Below are positions 45,670 through 57,130 of a DNA stretch of 64,000 nucleotides, piece by piece. Every line of letters begins with the position of its first letter. Within the stretch, counting starts at the first letter, position 1. The DNA lies in the NCBI GenBank assembly GCA_019828595.1, contig JAHQRK010000002.1, forward strand, positions 3,162,001 through 3,226,000. Direction: 5' to 3'. Under the pieces are notes generated by a model. That model was not told the origin of the DNA, ran no database searches, and saw nothing but the letters and a program-made list of their open reading frames with translations. The stretch is from Aphanomyces cochlioides (Eukaryota; Oomycota; Saprolegniomycetes; Saprolegniales; Verrucalvaceae). The position numbers were made by a program, and so were the translations under genes.

Positions 45670-46317
45670 ATGGTAGAATTAGAGCAAATATTTGCAACAA
45701 TGTTAGAAACAATTCATAGATTAGAGAAAAATTTGGAAGAAGTCTCCAAGACACAATCCCTTCAAGTTGAAGTCCAAAAAGAAAGCAACAAGCGACATGA
45801 AGAAAGTCGACGTGGTCAAGAATACAAAGTTGAAGGCCTTACAATGCCGAAGTATCACGGAAGAATGGACGAAAGCATAAGTCTATACGTACAACATCAA
45901 GTAAACACATATTTCAAGGCGAAAAACATCGACCCTAAACTGAATCAAGAGACGCATACAAGATGCATTGCCATGGTCGTAGCCAACTTTCGGGGCTTAG
46001 CAGCAGCCTGGTATCAAGACCGCCTACGCACAAGTGGCGAACCACCAAAAACACTCCTCGAACTCGAAGAAGAACTCCGATATGAATTCGAGCCCGATGA
46101 CTTACAAGACCGCATCCGCGGCCAACTCTACGAGTTGACGCAAGCTAACTGCGCCAATTTAATGGACTATGTCGGCAAGTTCCGCCGTATTTGCACTCAA
46201 GTCCAAGACATGACCGAGCCCGACAAGATATTCTTTTTCCAACGCGGCATACGAACAAGAAAAAGAGAAGAAGTTCAATATAGAAGATGTGAATCAGTAA
46301 CCAAAGCATTCAAGTAG
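45670..46317 (+). pseudogene. Inner element: gag capsid region
   Basis: ATG at 45670, 215 codons. Helical capsid-like domain typical of retrotransposon gag (YHGRMDESISLYVQHQVN, FRGLAAAWYQDRLRTSGEPP, LELEEELRYEF, LMDYVGKFRRICTQV). A TAG at 46315 and a frame change separate it from the zinc-knuckle part in the following frame. Confidence 0.8.
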
Positions 46318-46520
46318 CTCTAGACTTTGAGCGAGCGCATAGTTTCACTCTCGGAAACAATGGAAGAGACTCCCGCCACCAGCAACGCCGTGACCAACAC
46401 CACAGACCACGATTCCAACGCAATCACCAAGGCAATGACCAGCGACAACGACCAAACAATCAAGACTCAAGACATTTTTCTTCCTTCCGTCAACCGCAGC
46501 CAGAGCGTGACGAATATGAC

Positions 46521-48350
46521 ATGGAAGTCGATAACGCGCAAATGAATCGAAACTCTCAGTGTGGTCCTCGAACCTGCTACAAGTTCGGCCGAGTAGGCCA
46601 TCTAGCCAATGTCTGCCGAAGCTCTCAACGGTTTCACCAGAACAACCAAAACAACAATTTCCGCCGTTCAAACCACAACAACAGAGCAGTGACTTTCTCT
46701 GGAACACAATCATCTCATCCAACTAACCGACAACACAATGTTCAAGTTCAAGAAGCCGAAGACAGCGATGAAGAAGAAGAAATTGAAGTGATCAACACGC
46801 ACGTTGTTCAAAGCAAGTACAAGGAAGTCCCAACGGAAAATCAACTGATGATTTCAGAAGGTCAACTGGATGGAAAGCCAGTAAAGATTTTAATTGACAG
46901 CGGTGCTACAAACCTCTTGTGCCGTCCTGGCCTCTGTGACCAAGTCATTCGGGAAAAAGAAGCCATCATTGAAGGATTTGACGGACAAAACTCTGGCGTA
47001 AAACGAGTAAATGAAGCTGAAGGCTCTCTCGTTCTCGAAGGAATGTCTTTTCCCAACTTACCGTTTACGGAATGGGATCTGGGTTCGAAGAACTTTGACG
47101 TGATTTTGGGACAACCATGGTTCCATCGCTTTAATCCCATTGTGGATTGGAGAAATCACAAGATTTTATCGATCAATGGAAGTGTAGTCAAGGAAGAAAG
47201 CGACAACTCAAGCGACGGATGGATTCTCAAGATTACGACAGTCAAGGAAGTTCAAGAAAACCTTCACCCTGCCATCAAAACACTCATAACAAAGTATAAA
47301 GATGTGTTTCCTAAAGAACTTCCCGACGCACTGCCTCCAAAACGAGGAATTGAATTCGATTTGACCATGCGTCCAGATGCCAAGCCACAATATCGACCAC
47401 CTTTTCGTCTATCTCAAGTCGAGCAAGCATCTCTAGACAAGTTCATCAGCGAACTGGAAAGAAAAGGATGGATTCAATTGTCCAACAGCGACTGGGTTTC
47501 GAATATCTTTGGAGTCCCCAAGAAAGATGAAAACGGCCAAATGAAGTCAAGAAGCGAATGGCTGAGAACAGCGACTCCCGACACTCCAATACGTTGGGTT
47601 CTTGACTATCGATATGTCAACTCGCAAACGGTGATCCCAAAGATCCCTTTGCCAAACATCGAAGACTTATTTGATCGCATGCATGGAAGCAAAGTCTTTA
47701 CGAAGATCGATTTAGCGTCTGGATATCACCAAATGCTTGTTGAACCAAAAGCAAGAAAATACACAGCCTTTCGTACTCATCGAGAAGTCTATGAATGGGT
47801 TGTTGCTCCCATGGGAATGGCCGGAATGCCAGGAATTTGGTCCCGACTTATGCGTCGCCTCTTCGATAAATTCCCCTTTGCCGTTGTATACATGGATGAT
47901 ATCTGTGTTTTCTCTAAGTCAATCGACGACCACATCCATCACCTTCAAGCAATTTGCGATGTTTTACGAGCTGAAAAGTTGTACGCTCGTCCGTCTAAGT
48001 GTGCCTTTGCCCTCGATTCAGTCGATTTTCTCGGCCACACAATTTCCAAAGACGGCTTACACGTTGACAAGTCAAAAGTTCGTGCAATCGAACAATGGGC
48101 TGAACCTAAGTGCACTAAAGACTTAGTGAGTTTCATCGGATTTGCGAGCTTTTACAGAAAGTTTATTCCGAAGTTTTCGGACATTGTCCGCCCTTTAAGT
48201 GAATTGATGAAGCCAAAAACGCCGTGGTCATGGACTGAAGATCAGCGACAAGCCTTTTTAACGATCAAGATTGCACTTCAACAAGCTCCAGTTTTACAAC
48301 TGCCCAACTACGACAAGCCTTTCATCGTAACAACTGATGCCTCAGGATAA
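46521..48350 (+). pseudogene. Inner element: zinc knuckle, protease, reverse transcriptase
   Basis: 609 codons. CYKFGRVGHLANVC is the nucleic-acid-binding knuckle (CCHC), ILIDSGATNLL the aspartic protease site, PIRWVLDYRYVNSQTV and KIDLASGYHQM RT motifs, VVYMDDICVFS the catalytic YMDD box, and FIGFASFYRKFIPKFS the RT connection. It ends at a TAA (48348-48350) directly after TTDASG, inside the RNase H motif, so this is a premature stop. Confidence 0.9.
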
Positions 48351-50428
48351 TGTTGTGGAGCAGTTCTATCCCAGTTGGATAAAGACAGCAATGATCGACC
48401 GATCGCATTTTTGTCTAAGCGACTTGGCCCTCATGAAGTCAAGTGGCCTGCTCATGAAAAAGAACTCTACGCGATCAAGCTTGCACTCGGCAAGTGGCGT
48501 CACTACCTTCATGGTACTCGATTCGACATTTACACGGACAACTCCACGTGTAAATGGTTCATGGAAACTCCTATTTTCTCATGCCTAAGTTGACTCGATG
48601 GCTCGACTTTTTCAGTGCGTTTGACTTTGTGTTGCATCATCGGCCTGGCAAACTTAATGTCGTTGCCGATGCGCTTTCGCGACCTCCACGAGATGCCTCA
48701 AACTTTGCGACGATGATTTCTGTTCATAATTGCGGAATCCGATGTGCAAACGCCGCTCTACGACTTGATGCCTTGCAAACTCCACCTGACTTATCCCGTT
48801 TCCCCTCACGTGAACTTACCAAGCTCGTTGGAACTCCATTTTGGGGGGAGGATCTGTCAAGTCAAAAATGTGCTTCCACTCCGCAACGACTTGTAATCAA
48901 TCATTCAAGACAAATTTCGTATTCAACAGTCGAAATGGATCAAGACACGAAAGAGCGATACATTAAAGCTTACAAGAAAGACATCTCTGTTGCTATACAA
49001 GACAAATATGTTCAAAAAGATGACTTGTACTTCCTTCGTTCGAAAGATCAAGTATGGAGACTTTATGTTCCCAATGATGTTATCCTGCGCGCTGAAGTTA
49101 TTTCTCAAGCTCATGACTCAAGCATTGCTGCGCATCCCGGAACAAGACGAACATTGCTAAGTATTTCTCAGTGGTATTACTGGGATACTCTCTTGGAAGA
49201 TGTCAAACTTTATGTTGCAACTTGTGAAACTTGCAGTCGATACAAGACAAATAGTCTTCGTGCCAATGGCAAAATGATTCCGATTCAAGCCCCTAACGAA
49301 TGCTGGCATACTATTTCAGCAGACTGGATCACTGGACTACCTCTATCCAAGTCGTGCGATGCTATCTTAGTTGTTGTTGACAAATTGTCAAAAAGAGCTA
49401 AGTACATTCCAACTCAAACAAATGCCGATGCTCCGCAAACCGCTAAGTTGTTTTTCGATCATGTTGTTCGCCACCATGGCTTACCAAACGTGATCATCAG
49501 CGATCGAGACCCAAAATTTACTAGTAATTTCTGGAAGTCCCTCATGCAAATCATGAATATCAAGCAAGCCATGACAACTGCGGGTCGTGCTCAAGCTGAT
49601 GGAGTAACTGAACGCCAAAATCGAACACTAGAAGATGCTCTACGTTGCCAAGTGTCCTATCTTGGAGAAGATTGGGTTGACCATTTACCCACGATAGAGT
49701 ATGCTCACCAAGGACTTGTTCAGTCGTCAACTGGCCTCACTCCATTTCAAATCGGCACTGGAAGAACTTTGCGAAACCCTGTAATTGATAGTATAATGCC
49801 TCCAAATGACTTTGCCAAAAACTTCTCTGAAGAACGACAAGAGATATTGAAGATTGCCCAAGAAAATTTGAAGAAGGCTCAAGCAAGACAAAAGGCATTC
49901 TATGACAAGAAGCGCTCAAACATAACTTTCAAAGTTGGAGATCAAGTTCTCCTTGCAACCCGCAATTTGCTCTTGAAGCATGCACAACAATTAGATCGCA
50001 ATGGGCGTCCAAAGCTAGTTCCCCGATTCATCGGCCCCTTTGAAGTCATTGAAGAAATCAATGAAAACGCAATGCGCCTGAAGTTGCCTCGATCAATGTC
50101 AAGACTCCATGATGTTTTCAATGTCGACCGCCTAAAACACTATCAACCGAACGATCCCAAATTTGCAAGTCGACCGATTCCCAAGGCAACACCCGTCATA
50201 CTCGATGACTCAACTGGTGAAGAACTCTTCATCGTCGAACGCCTCTTGAAGCAGAGACAATTCAATCGCAAGCTCGAATATCTCGTCAAGTGGCATGGCC
50301 AATCTGAAAGCGAAGCAACATGGGAACTCGCAAAGAACATCAAGCACGTCGTTCATTTCAAGCAGCTAGTTCAAGACCTCCAGCGCCGTCTTTCCCGAGG
50401 ACAGCCGGACGTCACGGGGAGGATGTAG
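48351..50428 (+). pseudogene. Inner element: RNase H remainder, integrase and chromodomain
   Basis: RNase H continues to about 48590 (KELYAIKLALGKWRHYLHG), where a frameshift leads into LTRWLDFFSAFDFVLHHRPG. Integrase: an HHCC zinc domain (HPGTRRTLLSISQWYYW ... CETCSRYK), then the DDE core ISADWITGLP, VIISDRDPKFTSNFW, ADGVTERQNRTLEDALR. The C-terminal FIVERLLKQRQFNRKLEYLV followed by WHG...ATWE is a chromodomain, placing the element in the chromoviruses. The integrase part itself is open to its stop. Confidence 0.9.
50416..50423 (+). other. Polypurine tract of inner element
   Basis: GGGGAGGA directly before the 3' LTR start TGTAGC; primer site for plus-strand synthesis. Confidence 0.7.
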
Positions 50429-50637
50429 CGATCCTGGGCCACCGGTTTGGCTCAGGACTTCGGCTTAATGCTGTAACGCAGTTTACGACTTAGGAAACTA
50501 GCGTAAACGCCCCTCAACACCAACCAAAGCGATGTGACAATAAGATGTGGCTTAAAGTTACAAGGATGTGCTAGATTAGAGTTAAGTTGAGATCTAATTC
50601 ATTCTACAATTTGCCTTCCTCTGCCTAGTTTGCTACA
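50424..50637 (+). repeat. 3' LTR of inner element
   Basis: 214 bp, differing from the 5' LTR at three positions. Confidence 0.9.
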
Positions 50638-50642
50638 GAGGT

Positions 50643-50662
50643 GGTTTCGCGGACATACTACA
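50643..50662 (+). repeat. 5' LTR of outer element, right part (20 bp)
   Basis: GGTTTCGCGGACATACTACA, equal to 56598-56617. With the left part it restores the 321-bp length. Confidence 0.9.
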
Positions 50663-50707
50663 AAGTTAACTTTAGTTGTGTGTACGTGAACACAACGCTT
50701 TCCGGAT

Positions 50708-52100
50708 ATGGATCGCTCAGACGAAGAATCTGTGCATGACGACCATCCGGATACAGGGCCCCCAAGTACCAACCCTCCGGATACGGATACGCCAGAGGTA
50801 AGCCCCGTTGAAGGAGAGCCACAGTTGGAAATTTTACCTGAGATGAACACATCCGGGACTGGCTCGCCGAAAGGCGATGACGGTCTGGATGAGGAAGTCT
50901 TCTGGGAAGATGGACAGCGGTATGTGCGAGACAGGCTTGGCAACGTGTACATCGAAGAAGACAGCCCAGAACGAGAAGTCGACGAGAGGACAAGGAAAGT
51001 ACTGGAAGAGCGAGAGAGGAATCGGATTCGACGCGAACGCAGGGAAGCGAAACACCGTGCGCCAGGCTATGAACCCCCTGAAGGCTAAGACGTGTCGACA
51101 GACAGTCAACTCAGTGAGGATGAACACAAACGAGACAAGGCAATCCGTAAAGAGAGAAAAAGACATGAAATCAAAGCGATGAAAAAGCGGGAAGACAAAG
51201 CGGCTGCAAATCGGATGGCAAGACAAATCCGAGAGGAAAAGAAGAGCACCGCGGTCATTGTCTCCAACATCAAGCACCCGCGAATCACAGATTCCTTGTA
51301 GAGTGGAAAAGAGCGCGACTGGAGTATGAACGATTGACGAGCCTCGCCAAACACCATGGAGCGCGTGCACTCGACCGAAAGATGGGATACCTGCAGTCAT
51401 GTGATCCTGATCTACTGCGTGCTATGTGTGAATGCGTGTGGTTCGAAGAAGTCGATGAAGAAGGCCTCAAGAGAAAAATTGACGAGATCCTCAACACACC
51501 GACACATTCATTTGGGATTACCGAAGCTGATCTTGACAACTACTGCAAGGGACTGCGCATGCCGGCTCAAGACTCGGTGGCCAGTCGCCTGGGCCAGTTC
51601 ATGAATCAGGCGAACGATGTTATCGACAAATATGCTTTGCAACAGGACCTGAAAGTGAAAGGAAGCCTCAAGATGTTTCTCAAAGCTGTCGTCTATCGCA
51701 TCAACCCGCCTGGTTTGTCGAATCTGGTGCGATTTGAGATCAAGAAGGAGCCGATCGATTCGAAGATAGCGTTTGCGAAACTCCTCAAGTTGCATATGGA
51801 ACGAATCGAAGCATCCGATCGACTCATCCAGCAACAAGAGCAGATGGAAAAGAAGAAGCGAAGTCCTCCGATGGGATTGACGAACGGTGACGTCAAACGA
51901 CGCAAGAACTCTCCAGTAATGGTCCATTTTGAGAAACCCACGATGCGTGGTTGGGGTACGGAACGCGGTTTTGTTGGCGAAGAAAGCGAACGAGCGAAGG
52001 TCAAAGCGGAAATCTGTTCCGTTTCAACCAAGAACAGAAGCAGCGCGCAGAAGAATACAGACGCGTATTGGAAAACACGCAACAGAACCATGCGATGAGC
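50708..52100 (+). pseudogene. Outer element: gag region, broken
   Basis: ATG at 50708 starts a 126-codon acidic/basic segment (to 51088). A stop and frame changes lead to a charged helix (51092-51301) and a capsid-like helical domain (51310-52098; LQSCDPDLLRAMCECVWF, ADLDNYCKGLRMPAQD). At least two breaks against a continuous gag. Confidence 0.65.
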
Positions 52101-53113
52101 CGAGGCTCAAGTCCTGCGCGTGAAATGAAACAAGAAACGAAAAGTGGTGCGCCTGGTTACGACCAGCAAGGTCAACGTGTGTGTTTTGTGTGTCGACAAC
52201 CGGGACACAAGGCAGCCGACTGCAAGGAAGCCAGTCCAAACACTCAGAATCGCGGGTTCCGGAAGGGCAAGAACGCCATCAAACGGTTCAAGAAGAACAG
52301 GAAGAAGAACGGTCCGGCGGCGCGGCGTGCTCGGCGAAAGGCAAGAGCCGTTGCAATGCAGGACTGCCAAGAAGAAGAGCGCTGGATCACATTGGAAGAC
52401 GCGCTCGAAGTTCCTTACTGTCCAGACACAGGAGCGGATCAAAACATTATTCCAAGGAAAATGGCCGACGCACTCCTGAAGGAACGACCAAGCTTGCAGG
52501 TAATATCGATCTGGCTGAGCCGATTCACGGAACAGCTTGCAACGACATGCCGTTTGAAACCAAGTCTTATGTTGAGCTTAACCTACGACTACAGACAGCT
52601 GCTGGCGCGGTCAAGGTTCCTGGACGACGGATCTGCTACATCGTTGACGAAGGTGACGAGTTTCTTGCTTCCCACGAGACACTCAAGTCTATTGGTTTGG
52701 ACAACGATCGATGGTTGGAACAAGTCGCCAAGCAGCAGCGAGAAGCGGATGGAGACGATCTTGGCGCTGAGTCTGACGCTGGTCCCAAGGGTTCGCAGAT
52801 GTCGACCAGCCGCGGAGAAGGCGAAGAAACCGCTACGCGCATGTCCGGTCCAACCGACCGTGACGTCGGTACGCGTATATCTCGCTCAAGGAAGAACAGA
52901 AGAGTCAAGTCGGCAAGGATCTATTCAACACAGCTATCACTACCGACGGCGAAGGATGAGTTGCAAGAAGCACTGCAAGGCATGGTGGCCGGCGCGGTGA
53001 AGAACGGCTTTCCCGAACAACATGCGGTCAAGTTGTGGAACGTGCTGGTTGAATTCGACATCTGGCGACTCAAGTTCAACGGGTCAGATCCCCCGGCGAA
53101 GGTCAAGCCTTAG
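52101..53113 (+). pseudogene. Outer element: zinc knuckle and protease, frameshifted
   Basis: CFVCRQPGHKAADC (CCHC knuckle, about 52180-52221), basic linker, and VPYCPDTGADQNIIPRKMAD (protease-like Asp-Thr-Gly). The frame changes near 52500, after which YVELNLRLQTAAGAVKVPGR and ICYIVDEGDEFLAS continue in another frame to 53113. Confidence 0.7.
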
Positions 53114-53116
53114 CGG

Positions 53117-54514
53117 GTGACTCCCAAGGAAGGATACGTGCCGTATCGATGTAAAGGAAGGAAGAACAACCCGTTGGAAGAACGCTTCCTCACCCTGTTT
53201 GCACAAGAACTCGTGGATGCTGGAGTCATCAAGCGCAATCAACAGTCGGCTTGGTGTAGCCCAGTGAATCCAGTCATGAAGCCGGACGGACGCAAGTCGT
53301 TGAAAACAGCCGACAATTGGACAGACGAAGATGTATTGAAGCATTTTAGGTTGACCAACGACTACCGAGTGGTGAACAGCAAGACGGAGCCGAAGGCTGG
53401 AACAATGCCATTTCAAGCGACAATCACCCAACACCTGAAGGGCATGCGAGCGATGGGAGTGTTTGATTTACCGAAATGCTTTTGGCAATTCCCGCTGCAT
53501 GAAGACAGTCGCGAAATGCTATTGTTTATGCTGAATGGATGGGTTTACACACCGGATCGGGTGATGCAAGGTCATGTGGACTCTGCTCTTTACGTGCAAG
53601 CGACGAGCGAGGAGTGTTATGCTTCTCTGCTGTTGAAGCACCTACTTGTTTGGATTGATGACATCCTAGTTTATGCGAAAGACCCTGAAGAATACACTGA
53701 AGTGCTACGCGAATTCTTTGGCCTAGTCGACCGCTATGGATTCAAGCTATCTCCCACGAAGACAGTGTTGTTCACGAGCGAAGTCAAGTGGTGTGGGCGC
53801 ATTCTCAGCGGTGACGGCGTACGGCAAGATCCCACGAGAATCGAACAGCTGTGTGCAATCCCCTACCCGACAAATGCTGGCGACCTGCAACAGTTCATTT
53901 GCGCAGTCAACTGGATCAGAGAATCGATCACAGAGTACGCGATGACGGTCGAGCCACTCCAACAAGCATTGAACAAAGCGCTCGAAGGCAAGGCCAAGAA
54001 GAAGCGAATCGCGAGCGGCATCAAAATCGAGCTCACTCAGGAAGAAAAAGCTGCTTTTGACGCCGTGAAGTCCAAGAAGCGGACGGCGGTGGACTTGTCG
54101 CACCCACGTGCTGACGCCACGCTGTGTCTGTTCACGGACGCAAGCGATCAAGGATGGTCTATTATTGTTACGCAGGTGGACAAACTCGACGACAAACTAC
54201 CGATCCAAGAGCAATCGCACGAAATGCTTGTTTGTCAGTCTGGAATGTTTACCGGTGCCCAGAAGTCATGGTCAGTGATCGAAAAGGAAGCCTATCCTAT
54301 TGCGCGTGCATGCGAAAAGTTGAATTATCTACTGATGCGACCTGAAGGATTTAGGATGTACTGCGATCACAAGAACTTGATTCACATCTTTGCACCGGGC
54401 AAAGAGTGGCCAGAACACACGCGTGGCAAGTTGATGCGATGGGCGGCGATTATCGGCGGTTATCGAACACTATTGAGCACATCGACGGCATCCACAACCT
54501 TTGGGCGGACATGA
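53117..54514 (+). pseudogene. Outer element: reverse transcriptase and RNase H
   Basis: 465 codons. RT motifs GVIKRNQQSAWCSPVNPVMK, FDLPKCFWQFPLHED and LLVWIDDILVYAKD: the usual Tyr-x-Asp-Asp is Trp-Ile-Asp-Asp, as in some oomycete and animal gypsy clades. RNase H: CLFTDASDQGWSI, VIEKEAYPIARACEKL, MYCDHKNL. A frameshift near 54475 leads to TIEHIDGIHNLWADMMSRWG in the next frame. Confidence 0.88.
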
Positions 54515-55630
54515 TGAGTCGATGGGGTCGGCCGGCTTCAGGCACGGTGACCCACAAGGTGCTAGCGGCGCGGTGGACGAAGAAACGCAAGCAACCGCGA
54601 CCTATGCCAAAGCGAAACACTACGACCGCTCGATGACGACAACTTTATTTGGCCATGTATTAACGATATTATGAAGGTTCAAGCTGCTCACGCCAACGCA
54701 AGACCCAAGGAAGCGAAGCGTACATCGGACGATCAACCGTGGATTGTCGATGGACGACTTTGGATTCCGGCTGCAGCCGAAGACTTGATTCAACGAATTA
54801 TGGTGGTCGCTCACTGTGGCAGCATGGGACATCGCGGCCGAGCGGCGCTAGTCAACCACGTGAAGAGCATATTTTGGATCGAGCGGCTCAACGAACAAGC
54901 TGGGAATTTTATCGCTGGATGCCTTCTATGTCCTCATGTGAAAGGGGGAAGGGTGGTGCATCGACCTTATGCACCAACATGGCACGCCAAGCGAAGAAAC
55001 GAAGGACTACACTATGATTATCTGTTTATAGGTGAAGCACTAGGGGGATCGAAATATGTTCTGGTTCTCAAGGACGATTTGACACACTTCTGTGAGCTAG
55101 TGGCCTGCGATGCACCAACAAGTCAAGTCTGTGTGGATGCACTCGTGGATTGGGCGAAGCGCTTTGGGATGCCGAAAGTCTGGATCAGCGATCAAGGGAC
55201 ACACTTCAAGAACGTGGCGGTCAAAGCTCTCGCGCACAAGTTCAAAGTGAAACACGACTTTACCTTAGCCTACTGCCCGTGGCGAAATGGAACGGTGGAA
55301 CGAATGAATCGCGACATACTCCAAGTGATGCGTGTGATGCTGCGCGAATTCCGGCTAGCGGAACATCAATGGGACTATCTACTGCCTGTCGTTCAAGCCA
55401 ACCTCAACCAGACGCCAGTGCCATCGTTAGCGAACAAGTCACACATGGAACTGTTAACGGGATTGGAGCCAACTACCCCACTGGATGCGATCATTTTAGG
55501 GGCGGCCTTCGTGACGTCGGGCCTCTTGGTGCCGATGTCCGAAACAGCCTCGACGAACTGCGTGCAAGTCTACAAGTCCTCCACAAAGCGATCCTCGACA
55601 AGAACGAAGCGCGAGCTACGAAGGCGATGA
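54515..55630 (+). pseudogene. Outer element: integrase
   Basis: Zinc domain HCGSMGHRGRAALVNHVKSI ... CLLCPHVKGG, catalytic core LHYDYLFIGEALGGSKYVLV, VWISDQGTHFKNVAV, YCPWRNGTVERMNRDIL (DDE). A frame change occurs near 55495, after LDAIIL. Confidence 0.85.
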
Positions 55631-56105
55631 TTGCGACGGCGGATGCAGAAGCATGCAATGTGTGTGAAGGCAACTATGTGCTATGGTCAAGAGTGGACGA
55701 AAATCATCACCCGAAGCTGCTTGTCACCTGGCTAGGACCGTATCGCGTCACACAAGTCAATGAGTATTCCCTGGAGATTGAACATCTGCTGACGAAGGAA
55801 AGACGACAAGTTCACATGTCCAGAGTAAGATGTATGCTGAGGAAAGCATTGAAGTCACGGAAGAAATACTCGAACACATCTCTGAACAAGGAATCATGTT
55901 GAAGGTTAGCTCTATCTCTACGCACAAGTTGGACAAAGACGCTGGAGAATACGTGCTACTCGTTCACTGGGAAGATCTCGAAGAGCACGAAGCATCATGG
56001 GAACGACTCAGCAAACTCATGCGTGAATGTCCGGCAGTTGTGCAAGCGTATGCGAAGACGATCAAGTCGAAGAAGATACGCGAAGCGCTTGAGGCTGCTA
56101 TGTAG
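55490..56105 (+). pseudogene. Outer element: integrase C-terminus and chromodomain
   Basis: NYVLWSRVDENHHPKLLVTW (SH3-like integrase tail) followed, after another frame change near 55860, by MLKVSSISTHKLDKDAGEYV and ASWERLSKL, a chromodomain. Two repeats of CGATCTAGTCGTGG lie downstream (56141, 56235) before the polypurine tract. Confidence 0.75.
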
Positions 56106-56288
56106 TTGTGGCTCAAGACGGAATCAAGAACGCAGCTGCTGCGATCTAGTCGTGGTGCGCATTGAAGTGGAGCGTTGATGCCGTGGTCAAGCCGTGGCTC
56201 AAGTTCAAGGGAGAAGTGAAGACTCTGATGCATCGATCTAGTCGTGGTTCAAGTCGAAGACCGAATCTATGTCCGCTGGACATGGCTT

Positions 56289-56296
56289 GGGGGGTG
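56289..56296 (+). other. Polypurine tract of outer element
   Basis: GGGGGG plus TG, just before the 3' LTR. The extra TG is absent at the integrated 5' end, as expected from integrase end trimming. Confidence 0.6.
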
Positions 56297-56617
56297 TGAT
56301 GTGTGCTGTGACGTGGTTAAGCCATGTCCAGCCGCATCATAGGCTCGTCCTCGTGACAGCCGGTCTTGCCAATCGTGAACCGCAGTTGAAGCGACGAAGG
56401 AGTTTCAAGATGAAGAGTAGCCGGTTTCAAGATGAAGGGTCACCGTTGAACCGACGTGCTCAAGATAGAAGGAAAAGATGTTCAAGTGAAGATTGGATTC
56501 AAGTAGTTAGTTCATTATCTGCGGCCTACTGCCCAAGTCAATCAATTGCGTGTTCACAGGAGGCGGCACTCCCCCATTTGGTTGTTTTTGCGGCGGTGGT
56601 TTCGCGGACATACTACA
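56297..56617 (+). repeat. 3' LTR of outer element
   Basis: 321 bp, TGATGTG...TACTACA, undisturbed copy, followed by the CGGAC duplication. Confidence 0.92.
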
Positions 56618-56622
56618 CGGAC
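56618..56622. repeat. Target-site duplication of outer retrotransposon (right)
   Basis: CGGAC, as at 44389-44393. Confidence 0.85.
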
Positions 56623-57130
56623 CAAGCGAGAACGATCGAGGCAGCGTGCTATTCATAGCGTGACACTTGACCGTGGATCAAGTAAAATTAGAAGCCGTTT
56701 CGTGGAATCATGGCATCGGCTGCACCGTCTGAAAGGCGGCTATCTGGTCAGGCGCAGTGCAAGGAAACTGTCCCAAGTGTTCTCGTCGCGGTGGATCGAC
56801 AAATGCCCTTCAGTGGGTCTTCGCAGCGTATAGGAGAACGAACTCTGGACAATCCACTCGATCGTTTACACCAGCATAACTCACAACCATGAGCTTGGAA
56901 ACTTTGTCAAAGGCTAGTCTTCCCTTTAACGCATTGCGGGCAACCTGGGGGCGGACGATCATCAAGTACTTCTCTCTTCATGGCCTCGTCTGGGTGGGTC
57001 CACGACATCATTCCAGATCAAGACGATCAGTTTTCCTCCTGGTGGTAAAGTTAGTTGGAGAAAACGTAATGGTTGCGTCTAATTTTACCTGGCGTCTCCT
57101 CTGACGGGTAACTTTGGAACTACGATCGAC

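Larger units (their letters stand above)
44695..50637 (+). mobile_element. Inner Ty3/gypsy chromovirus, inserted in the LTR of the outer element
   Basis: 214-bp LTRs (44695-44908 and 50424-50637; three differences) starting TGTAGC and ending GCTACA. Target duplication GCGGT at left (44690-44694) and GAGGT at right (50638-50642), one mismatch; the undisturbed 3' LTR of the host element shows the empty site GCGGCGGTGG. Coding order gag, zinc knuckle, protease, RT, RNase H, integrase, chromodomain. In-frame stops and a frameshift make this copy non-autonomous. Confidence 0.93.
44394..56617 (+). mobile_element. Outer Ty3/gypsy chromovirus-type LTR retrotransposon, carrying a nested element
   Basis: Perfect 5-bp target duplication CGGAC, 321-bp LTRs starting TGATG and ending TACTACA, and a G-run polypurine tract just before the 3' LTR. 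The 5' LTR is split by a second retrotransposon (44695-50637). Internal coding order: gag-like, zinc knuckle, protease, reverse transcriptase, RNase H, integrase, chromodomain, all on + but broken by several frameshifts. LTRs differ at about five positions, so the insertion is fairly recent. Confidence 0.92.
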
